Under the pieces are notes generated by a model. It was given only the letters and a program-made list of their open reading frames with translations. It ran no database searches and had not been told where the DNA came from. The position numbers were made by a program, and so were the translations under genes. From NCBI RefSeq assembly GCF_024763615.1, contig NC_077222.1, forward strand, positions 44,702,001-44,766,000: DNA of 64,000 bases, in the 5' to 3' direction. Of the stretch, positions 25,312 to 35,709 are shown in pieces. Positions within the stretch are counted from its first letter, which is position 1. Each line of letters opens with the position of its first letter. Source of the DNA: Phlebotomus papatasi. Taxonomy: Eukaryota; Arthropoda; Insecta; Diptera; Psychodidae.

Positions 25312-25644
25312 CAGTAGACTCTCGCTAATTCGGCTCTTTTAAGATCGGGCTACTTTTTAATTTGGGCAGCAGTTAAATTTGAAAAAAGTTTGTTAATATT
25401 TTTCAAGTTTGACTATAATTATCAAATGAAGGACATATGCTCAAATTTGCCATGGTTTGTCTCAGTTGTGATGCGATTCTGCATTATTAGAGGGCTTTCA
25501 TGAAATTTACAATTAATATGAGCATGTAAAACTTAATGCAAGTGAACAAAAAATCGTTACATTTCTAACAATTTGATGCCCGAATTTCTTTCTAATTCGG
25601 GTGATATTTCGGTTCCAAATGCCCGAATTTGAGAGAGTCTACGG
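25312..25644. mobile_element. pogo/Tigger-like MITE (333 bp)
   Basis: TA|CAGTAGACTCTCGCTAATTC at the left and GAATTTGAGAGAGTCTACGG|TA at the right. CAGTAGACTCTCG...ATTCGG ends beside TA are characteristic of pogo/Tigger-type elements. No coding sequence. Confidence 0.75.
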
Positions 25645-28077
25645 TATTAACACTGATACTATTTCCATAAGCACAACGGAAATAGTTGTAGATATTAAGT
25701 GTAGTGAATGGGTTAAATAGAGTGCTTCACCGTATGTGCAGAAATATTAATATTTTGCCTGTTATACCTTCACACTATAGTCGCAGACACATCAAAAGGC
25801 AGGTTGAAAAGAGAAACAAGAAGAAAATAGCTTCATAAGGTTAAAATTGAAATCTTTACCGCTTCACCTTATAAATATGTATAAATTATCCAATAAGGTG
25901 TCTCTTGATTTTAATTATTTTTCATTGTTGTTCACATCAAGTGCCCATGCGAATACTCGTACACAGTGGTTATAAATTCACTCTGTTAGCGTGCAAATAA
26001 TATCAAAAGATGTGCCAGAGAGAAACAACATACATCACAGTATAATTTACCTATGATAAATTAACCAAAAATACAGTGTAATGCATTATAATTGTACGAT
26101 TGTATACTGAAGGTTTCGACACCGTGTGAAGAATGCAGCTGGTTAATGGACCATAGTGAAGCTAATAAGTTTGTAGGCAATTTTATTATTAATACGCTTA
26201 ACAAATTGACAATTTATGACTGGGATTTTCTTGCATATATACTTCAATATGCATTCTGGGCTGTATAGGCGACGACACAAGCCATCACGGCGAATGAAGC
26301 GTTCAAAATGTATAAATGTGTTGCAGAGGATACGAGCATAAGAGAATTGCATTGCACAAACGATATTGCCATTTGGACTGGCAAAGAGTGGCACCATTTT
26401 CGCACACTTGCAAATTGTGAGAATTTTTACAGGAGCAATTGAGGGGACAAGAGAGAAGCTGAGAAAGATGAAAACGGCTACAAACAGCAACAAATTAGGT
26501 TTTGTTTTATGATTAATTTTATGGGTTGTGAATATCGCATTTGTTAAATTGGATGGGGTCAGCACAACATGACGCAATGGTCAAATTTACCGCCCGTTTT
26601 CAGGTCTCATCTCCTTTCACATTAATTGGAGCCGATTGACATGAGTCTTCACGCTTTTTATTGCACTCCTAAATGCCTTTAACACTCTCGAAGTAGTCTT
26701 GGATGGCATGGGAGCTGGAGAAGACACCACTGCAGAAGACTGCGATTCTTATGGTGTCTCACTCAATAAATTTTCGCGCCACAAGTCGTCTGTCTTGCCG
26801 CCAATTTGTCACCGCCATGTCCGGTCAGCGGCAACATAATCTGACATGGTGTAATTTGTAATCTCTAGCGACACTTCATCAGCTCTAACTCTGTCCGACA
26901 GTGTTCCTCGTCATTGTTTGGCCACACACTTAAATATTTACGGACTTAATTAATTGCAAATATTTTTGCTTGTCTCCTATTCTTTGAGATAAAATACTTT
27001 TTGCTCACCTTGATGAGGAATCCTCACATTAATTCTTACCAATTTAGCCCGTGCCATTTTTTCCCACCTTTTCAGTTTCGTGTTCATGTCTACATGCTTT
27101 TTTTATCCATATAAACTTCAAATAGATGAATAAATATCCCATTCTATTTGACGGTGTCCAATGTGTTGAATTTCTCAAGTAAATTCACTAAATATTTCAT
27201 ACATATTTTCCTAGACTTTAACTAAAGATATGTTTAAAAGAACTTGTAATTGCGTAAGAACAATTCATTTTAAATGACACCAAAAAGTAAATTTTAACCA
27301 AGCGCCATCATATTAATTAATGGTAAGTTTATTCTTCAGTCATTACATATATTGCCTCCAGATTATTTACAATATATAATATTTTATTTAAATAATGTGT
27401 TTTCCATATGGAGGTGTGATTATCACCGTTGGGTTATTCCGAAAGTTGTGCAATATGCTAACAATAAAAGTCATTTGTAATGAAGGATAATTTTAATCTA
27501 TCACATATGGGTTAATTAAACTGCAACTTCTATCCTTTATATACTTAGTGTCCACAATATCAAGTACTTGGCATCTTACTCTTACAAATCTTACCCTTTT
27601 AAACTTCTTTGTAATATTAATATTGCAATAATATCAACTGTAATGAATTTTTCTAACAAAACGTGTTGCAGTATTCATTTTGTTATTATCACAAAAAGTT
27701 TAATATAAGTAGTAATCAAAAATACTGGTTGCTTTGCATTCCTTTTGGAAAATGTAACGTCTCGAACGACCAAGAATGCATAACTTTTCATTATTGGACA
27801 ACGGGGTTGGGCGCCAAATCATTTTTACCTCCTTCAATTGTCGAGGTTCAAGTCACGATCTCATATATGAATGACTGCTACTCATAACCACTCTTCATCA
27901 TATTATAAAAAGGGGTGGCAAAACGTCCCAGACTTTGCGGTGTGCTCGAACTCGTGACTTATGTCCTAGTCCTAGAGAACTTTATGTCCATATTCAAGAT
28001 AATTCCCTATAGTTGTGTAGGAAAAACTCTTCTATATGGTCATAAATTTCTCTAATATGCAGAGGCCATTATGACCA
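25645..28077. other. Gene-free stretch with a GC-richer block
   Basis: A 144-codon minus-strand frame (26577-26143) has a hydrophobic stretch (LLLFVAVFIFLSFSL) but no recognised domain or gene structure, so it is left as unconfirmed. The block 26600-26900 is distinctly less AT-rich than its surroundings (for example CACCGCCATGTCCGGTCAGC near 26810) and could be a conserved regulatory element. A SINE-like fragment is at 27911-27960. Confidence 0.4.
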
Positions 28078-28088
28078 GCCGATGCTAT

Positions 28089-28417
28089 GGGTCCCGGTCA
28101 AAATCCCGAAAGCCAAAATCCCGAAAGCCAAAATCCCGAACGCCAAAATCCCGAAAGCCAAAATCCCGAATTCTTAAAAGTATCATAGTTACTCCCACGA
28201 TTGCACTCGCTGTTGCTGGAGGCAAAGGGAAATCTTCTGTGCCTTGGGAAATTATTCTAAACATTTTCCTCCATATAATTTCATCCCTTTCAGGATTTTA
28301 AAAATTCGGGATTTTGGCTTTCGGGATTTTGGCTTTCGGGATTTTGGCCTTTTCGGGATTTTGGCGTTCGGGATTTTGGCTTTCGGGATTTTGGCTTTCG
28401 GGATTTTGGCTGCCACC
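28089..28417. mobile_element. Foldback element built of 15-bp CGAAAGCCAAAATCC units
   Basis: The left arm has four or five head-to-tail copies of AAAATCCCGAAAGCC. The right arm has about seven copies of the reverse, GGCTTTCGGGATTTT. The middle holds TCCCACGATTGCACTCGCTG. The element is bracketed by an 11-bp direct repeat GCCGATGCTAT (28078-28088 and 28418-28428), a long target duplication of the kind seen for foldback or Mutator-type elements. Open frames through the arms are tandem-repeat artefacts. A diverged copy is at 49792-50013. Confidence 0.85.
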
Positions 28418-28431
28418 GCCGATGCTATATA

Positions 28432-28728
28432 CACTGGTAAAAATAAAAGGGTCAAATTGATTCTTTTCTCAAAAAATAGATCATATTTTTGATCTTTTGA
28501 AAAGTTCACTCAAGAGTTCATTTGCATCTCTTGACATGTTGCGTGCATATTTAACATGATAGACTATGTTTTATCGTAAACTTATTATTCATATCATATT
28601 TCTCTCATACGAGCGAACACTAAAGATGACTTTTTCTTTGTTTTTTTTCGTTTATTCCGGATTTAAATAAGTATCAAAACAGTGACCCTTTTAAAAGATC
28701 ACCGGTGACCCTTTTATTTTTACCAGTG
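28432..28728. mobile_element. TA|CACTGGTAAAAATAAAAGGG MITE (297 bp)
   Basis: CACTGGTAAAAATAAAAGGG at the left and CCCTTTTATTTTTACCAGTG at the right are inverted, each beside TA. It sits only three bases beyond the target duplication of the foldback element at 28089. An internal ACCGGTGACCCTTTT is repeated near the right end. Non-coding. Confidence 0.85.
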
Positions 28729-31507
28729 TATGACAAAAACACTTTTGCATCATTTACCGCTTACTGGTTCTCAATCAACCAATTTGAACCAATTTATAAC
28801 TCACTCAAAATATTTTCCAAAGTAGTTTTAAGAGTAATAAAAATAATTTTCAGACAAAAACTGCTTATCGGTTCATAACCGATTATTACCGTTGTTGTCA
28901 AGATTTTCCACCTTTTTTGAGATTTTTTGAGTCACGGCACCATCATTCTTGTGAGAAGTGTCATGAAAGTGTCGTAAGAAATGTCACAAAAATGGGCATA
29001 GAGAGAATCACACTTAGTGACAAGTTTCAGTATTTTCTCATTTTTAGCACTTCTCACGTTCTCACAAAGAGAATTTACCCACTGGAACAGTTCAGATGGG
29101 GGCACAGAGCTAAGGTTGCCAGGTAATTGGCCGCGATAAGCCATGGTCTCCATAGGGAATTCTTCAGGGCAAAATCCCGGCAACACCGTTCACAAGTAAT
29201 TTAAATCGATTTATAAATCACTCAAAATATTGCCCAAAATACTTTTAGTACTAATATAATAGAATTTCGGATATAAATTAGATTGATATTGGCTAAATCT
29301 TGTCAGGAATTCTAAGACCCTTCCAACCAGTCCAATCATGATAATATATATTTTAAAAACATGCGCCCTCTAGAACCTTTTAAAACTTTGACCTTGAAAA
29401 ATTGTTAGGAATGATTTAACGGTATTTTCATATATGGACGAAATCTACGCCTCGGTAGATCTCGGAATCTCTAAAGGAAAAGGGTGAGAAGAATTTTAGG
29501 GGATGTTAACGGTCCCGGGGTCGACTTATGGGGGGGTCCCCGGAAGGTCCCAAGTCTCTATCTGTAACCGTTCGTGTTATAGACGTGGTAATGGCCGCAT
29601 ATTTCCAAAATTCTACCAAAATACAACTCCTTGGGGGTGAGGATTCAAAATATAATATAAATCAAAATCTGGGGATTATATATACAGCTCTCTCTGTGGA
29701 TTTCGAGCAGTAAAAACGAAAAGGCGATAAATGCACTTTGACAAGCGTTTATCATAAATGTGTGAAACTTTACAAGGGTAAAAATAGTAGAAAAAAAGGG
29801 GAGAAGAATAAACAAGAAAAAATACATCAAATTGACTAACACTTAAGCTATATGTAATTAAATATTTTGATATAAAGGAAACTTATTTATTCTCCTTATT
29901 ACATCTCGGTCAGATATTCTGATATGACATATGCTCACTAAATTGCAAAAGGTGCTTTAGCATTGGAACATGTATTTTACAGATTATTTTTAGATGATGG
30001 AAATATTTCAGGCATGACTGAAAAGTTAAAAGGGTAAACGACAAAAATAAGAAATAAAATAAAATAAAATCTTAATGGATGCAGAAGAAAATGAGCAAGA
30101 AAAAGAAACCGCCAACATATAAGATATCTCTCAACGGAACCCAACAGCATGATTATAAACATATCACTTGGTAAATTCCGTGCATGGCATCCAAAATAAG
30201 TAATAAAAACACCCCAGAAAAAAAGCGCGGTAAAATATAAAGAGTAAACCATTTCTTTAAAAATTATCCTTCATTTGTGAAATTCGCGCCAAATTATTAT
30301 TACAACTACTGTACAAGATAAGTATATTACTGTAAACAATATGATCATCTTTGCAATTTCATCGTACTCCATTGTCGTGAGTTAAAAAGAACAATACACA
30401 AAGAACTTATGAAAGAAAGGAACGTGTAAAAGGAGTTAGAATCACAATTCCAGCAATGCGCTACATTACAGCCCGAGGATAAACCACTGCAAGCGCATAT
30501 TATATATAATATTTTTATTAAGTGGAATTGACATGCCAAAAATGCAACACACTTACGGAAATATTCGGAATTCCCTCCTTGTATTTTTGTTTTTTTTTTC
30601 TTTTGAGACAGTTTTGAGACGTATCTTGTTAGTCAGCTTATGAACAATAACAATAATGCTTGAATTTTATTGGTCTGTGTGTTTTTGACAATTTTTAGCA
30701 AATTTGGATTCTGAGAAAAAGTTTTCAAAATAAGGAAAAATCAACCTTATTTGAAATACTTCCATTACTAATATAGAGAATTTTTGAATTCTTCAATGCG
30801 TAATTATGATTTATCAAATAATTTATCATCATATCATAATAATTTTAAATCATTGTGATTTTTTAGTGTCATATTTTTATGCTTTGTGAGCATTTAAATA
30901 ATACTTTGATTTTTTTTTGGTTTCGTGAAACTTTTGTGAAGCTATCAAAAGTTTTATGTAAATTTGCCAGATCCATCTTAAAATGCATTAAACCTTATTA
31001 ACTTATTATTATCTGAAAACTATTGCTTAGTCATATTACGAACTGTTTTGAATATTAATCAAATATGAAATTCTTTAAACTCTGTACCTCTGAAATATTC
31101 TTTCAAGAGCACTAGCTCAAAAGCAATTATATATAATAATAATAATTTTGAATTTAATGATTTTAGGGCATACAGAGTTTACATTCTGCTTATAGTAATA
31201 TAAAGATTTTGGCCCAGTAGTTCGACTTTGTGCAGAAGAGCACATAAGTTTAATAAATTGTCCAAAAAAATGTATCTAACATGAGCTATTTATTTCAATT
31301 TTAATAAAATATAGTTATGTATCTTGATATTTATTAACTACGATTTAATGCAAAGATTTAAATAAATTTTGAATATTTAAAATTTGGAAAATGACTTTCT
31401 AGAGTCAGATGAGGCTAGAGCAGAATATAACAAATTAAAAATCTCAAGATTCAAATTGGTAGCTTAAGGCTTCCGATTAACCTTTCTTCAACACACAAGT
31501 CTTTTAG
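28729..31507. other. Gene-free stretch with diverged repeats
   Basis: A direct repeat (TTTATAACTCACTCAAAATA near 28793; TTTATAAATCACTCAAAATA near 29211) brackets sequence with inverted AGAAGTGTCATGAAAG-type words. At 29350-29720 repeat material resembling 600-660 ends in CTCTCTGTGGATTTCGAGCAG. Frames at 29977-30539 are hydrophobic AT-rich translations without domains. No gene supported. Confidence 0.4.
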
Positions 31508-31986
31508 TCCTTTAGCGACGAGACAGTTTCCGCTGACCGAAAATTAGCAATAAAAATGAAACCGATAAATAAAATTTGTAAAACGTCTTACATCTAACCT
31601 TCGAAAAGCAAACAGAGTCTGATTTGGTGTATTTTTTGTCTGTTATGAACTATAAGGACAAAAATAGCCCAAAAATTTAAGTAATTTTTCTTACGATACC
31701 GATGACTGATAATTTTCACTCTAACGAAAAATATTATGTTTGTGTATTGTAGTTTCCTTTTCCAAAACGGTTTTGCTTAAAAAAAACTGGAAGTATAAAA
31801 AAAATTAAAATCAATTTTCAATATGAGAATTTAAAAATTTGTAATTTTTGAACTTAAAAATTTACTATAGCAAATAGATGGAGACTTGCAAAAAATATCC
31901 TAGATTCCTTCAACCGCCTACTTTTCAGTAGTCAGGAAAAATTATTTTCTTTATGGGACAGCGGTGTTCCAATCGTCTTTAAAGGA
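31508..31986 (-). mobile_element. piggyBac-like MITE, inverted copy (479 bp)
   Basis: TTAG|TCCTTTAGCGACG at the left and CGTCTTTAAAGGA|TTAG at the right; the flanks look like a TTAA target that has mutated or a variant TTAG target. The body matches 23488-23999 in reverse (for example TAGATTCCTTCAACC near 31901). Non-coding. Confidence 0.75.
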
Positions 31987-34135
31987 TTAGTCCAATAAGA
32001 TACGAGAAATTAATGATATTTATATTAAACGCTTCCAGAGTTAAAGCCTGTTAAACTTTTATTTTCATACAAGTCAAAATAAAAAGACTCAGAATTGACT
32101 AATTAGAAAATTCAATGAAAAAAGTCTAAATTGAGTTGGATACGTAAAGCAATTACTATATTAAATTAAAAACAAACAAAACATTCACTTTACATGGCCC
32201 AATTTTGTAAAATATTCCGTTATCAATTCATAACTCCATATAATAAGCTTCATACAAAGAAAATTGTTTCTTAAATTGGTCAAATAAATGCAGTTGAAAG
32301 AAGAATGCTAAGAAATTTAATTTCGTCGAATATTTATGCAAATAGTGACACAACACACCGTGTGAATTAGCCCCAAGTCAGAAGTCAAAAAGCTCAATTG
32401 GGTCTCCTTATATTCTAATATTGAATCTTTTTTTTTTAATATTTTCCTCATATATTTTCTATGCGAAAAAGATTATGCAATGGAACACGCAAAAAGCTGT
32501 AGATAACTTTCTAAACTAAAGCAATGTACAAAATCACACTAATTAATTGGTTAATAAGAACTGGATTTATGGAAGAAGTTAATTACCATATGAAGTTGAT
32601 GTTATCCCTCCTTTTTCAATTCATAGTGTTAATTACATTATATTTACATTTTACCAAGAATTACCGGTCAAGACTTCATTTAGTTTTCAATTAAACATTG
32701 ATAATTGAATGTGAACATATTTCACAGTTTATTGTTAAAGATCGTCATATGAAATCAGACATGAAATTTGCTTAGTTAGAATTTCAATAGAATTTTTCTT
32801 AATTTGGATTCAAATTAATTTTCCTTAGAATTGTTTTCAATCTTTTAATTTTGCCGCTCTGACATAATGGGAAAAATCAATAAAAAATCAAAATGAAATT
32901 GGACGCAAATTGCATGATATTCTAAAATCGAGCTATAACAAAAAAACTTTGCAAACTCTTTAAAAAAAAAAGTTAATTAAATTTTACCTCACACTGCAAA
33001 TATTGTTCATTACAATTTTCTTCATTTTTCTCAGAATCATGGAGCAATACAGCATATCCATAGACATCGAAGTGTAAAAGTCGGCATTTTAGTACTGTAC
33101 AACGGACAGAGCTTTTATACTATATTGTCTGTGGTTTGAGGTTTTCCTTTAATGTCGTCATTGTTTTTAAATGCAAATCTTTCTCTGGTGGGAATTTTTA
33201 GCATAGCAATATTGCTGACATCACACAAATATGAAGCTGTACAAAAGACAACAGTGAAAGACACAAGAATCCAAAATGGAACTGTGAGTGTAAAATCACA
33301 CTCAATCTTCATATGAATTTCTGAGAAATATTCAAATTTTAATTAAGCTTGTGATTTTAGTATCTAATTTAAATAATTGGTCAATTTGTTATCATACTTA
33401 TGAGAAGTTATTACATAAATTGAGCCCCATGAAGATGGGGGGACCATCGTCTAAATCAATTATTCATCGATGAACAAGCAGATTATGCACTCATCAATAA
33501 ATTTATTAGTTTCAATTTGCATAATATCTAGATCAGGACCTCACATGCAAGACAAAGACGTGGTAGCTGACGTCTCCCAACCGCATTTCTCCTTCGGGTG
33601 AGCTCACTGTTTATTATTGTATACTTTCGTGGCTTCCACTCTCCATTTTTTGCCACCAGCAGTTTAATAATTAAATTCGTCTTGAATCAAATTGATGCGT
33701 CGATGGATGTGGCAAATGTGATGTTCTGTTTGATCTTATTCAATTTTTTGGCCGAATGAATGGCAGCGAAGGCAACGAAAAGGGGCGCAAAGGAGCAACG
33801 AATGCTCCACTGACAGCCGTAATAAAGAACATGATGAATGATTACCAGGATAAATGAATAATATGATGTTTCCATCTCGCATTTCACTCCCACAAAAATT
33901 TGTACATATTGAATTCCTAAAGAGGGGATGATGACATAATAAATTGAAATTATTCACTGAAAATATTTTTCAGTAGAATATTACATACAATATTAGGTAC
34001 ATGCAATTAAAAGAAGAGTAGTAAAAATATTTACAGATTTTGAGGAGTAATCAACAATTTAATAATTAATTTACTATAAAATTTGATAATGGTATGAAAT
34101 AGTGATAATTTGATAATAATGTAATAGATAACTTA
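31987..34135. other. Gene-free stretch
   Basis: AT-rich. The block 33530-33800 is relatively GC-rich and non-repetitive (GCTGACGTCTCCCAACCGC near 33568; a TGACGTC word) and is a candidate conserved regulatory region. The open frames at 33115-33312 and 33687-33957 show no domain. Confidence 0.4.
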
Positions 34136-35709
34136 GGGGAGACTGGGGAGATTTGGGACAGGGGTAGTGTGGGACAAGGAGATTTTTTCATTAATTTTTG
34201 AAATGGGATTTAATCACTACTCTATCATAAGCAATATTAAGTTGTATCTTGACTAAAAGAATGGATATCCTCAGTTTTATTGTTTTAATTCTATGAACAC
34301 TTTCTTCAAAATTGATAAAAATTGTATTTTTTAATTTCTCAGTTTTGCTCTTTGTATTTTAAATAAGCGATATATAATCAAAACCTTTTATCTCATTAAC
34401 TAGCAGTATAATCTGGGAACATATTTTTATAAAAGTTTCAAAGATTATACGCTCTTATTTTTTACTTAAAAGTTTTAAATTCCAAAACTACCCGCGGGGA
34501 TGTTTGGGACACCTGAAAGGGGATGAATGGGACGTTGATTTTCGACAAGATTGTAGGTGGCATGCAATTTTTTATTGTCAAAATGGAGAGTAATGCCCAG
34601 TTTCTACTGAAAATCTTCATCTTGTGAAAACTTTACCAGTTTATTAGTTGTCTACAGGGACAATTAAACCATCAATGTCTTGAGAATCAATAATTCATTC
34701 TCCAAAGGACATTCGACCTTTGCTTAATCCCGTTAAAGACTATTTTCTCAAAAATTTCTCGAGCAATATCCTCTATAATTCTCAAAAGTTCTCCAAAAAA
34801 GGCAAGACAAAGCTCTCGTCTTGCCAGAGAAATAAGAAAAAAACAGGTAACATGCAGTTGTCGTAAAATCAAACAGGAATCCGTCAATGAGTTCAAAACT
34901 AACAGTTGCAAGAAAATCTGCTCTGTGAGGAATTTGATGATCATGATTGCAATACTTAGAATAAAGAAGCAAAGAAAGGTAGATGGAAAATAATAAGAAA
35001 ATACTTTAAATAACTGATTGACAATAAATGACTCTAATGTACAAATAAAATTGATATTAATTTTTAAGTCTGAAAAAAATAAGATTAAACAATTTTATTT
35101 TGATTAGAAATATTTTTAATCTGGTACTTAAAATTAATTAACATGCTCCAATAATGCAAATTATGCGAGAAAAAATGCGTCCCAAACGTCCCCTTTTGCG
35201 TCCCATACTGCCCCACATCGGGGAGGTTTGGGACAAAGCATCAAGTTAAATGTTTTATCTTATCCAAGAAAACTCAGTTGTTTTCCAAGTTCTATCGAGT
35301 ACTTTTTATAAAGTCAATATCCATAAGTATCCTATAGACCGCATAAAATTATAATACACTAACGTAATTAGGGTCGGATAATAATAACGGATAATAATAA
35401 AAAACGGATAATAATAATAATAATAACGTCTGTTCGACAGGGAACCCCTATTGACACTTTTGTCAAAATGTTGAAAATTATTTAATGTATCTAGTAAAAT
35501 ATAAGTAATATAACGTTTTTTTCTGTAATATATACCTTTTACTATAAACAGAGATGTTCAAATTTCATATCCCAAATGGTACAGAGTAGGGTGTCAATAG
35601 GTGCTGACACGAGTTCTTAAAGTGTCAATAGACGTTCCTTTCACCCTATTTAGAATACTGTCTCAAAGTCAAAACATGAAAAAGTGTCCCAAACCTCCCC
35701 GGTCTCCCC
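34136..35709 (+). mobile_element. GGGGAGACCGGGG DNA transposon, decayed (copy 2)
   Basis: TA|GGGGAGACTGGGGAGATTT and AAACCTCCCCGGTCTCCCC|TA are the ends. The body is copy 1 (4482-5764) inverted. On the plus strand about 34690-34930 reads SPKDIRPLLNPVKDY, and in another frame SPKKARQSSRLARE, CSCRKIKQESVNEF and KTNSCKKI, a basic, coding-like remnant shared with copy 1 and suggestive of the C-terminus of a Tigger/jerky DDE transposase. Frame changes separate the pieces. It carries a nested insertion at 35371-35646. Non-autonomous. Confidence 0.75.
35371..35646. mobile_element. Nested TA|GGGTCGGATAATAATAACGG insertion
   Basis: Comparison with copy 1 (4482-5764) shows this segment is extra, splitting GTAATTA from TAGAATACTG. 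It starts TA|GGGTCGG and ends TTTCACCC|TA, consistent with a TA target duplication and short inverted ends. It contains a GGATAATAATAA tandem run and the inverted words TTGACACTTTTG and AAGTGTCAA. Non-coding. Confidence 0.65.

Noticed and set aside
26143..26577. 144-codon minus-strand frame with a hydrophobic stretch
   Set aside because: No recognised domain, AT-driven composition in parts, no supporting splice or poly(A) context; left as unconfirmed.
28089..28417. CRISPR-like array (regular 15-bp repeats)
   Set aside because: Units are directly adjacent without unique spacers, arranged as two inverted arms in a eukaryotic genome.
28071..28509. Lysine/proline repeat proteins on both strands
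   Set aside because: The 15-bp units of the foldback arms translate open in several frames; no gene signal.
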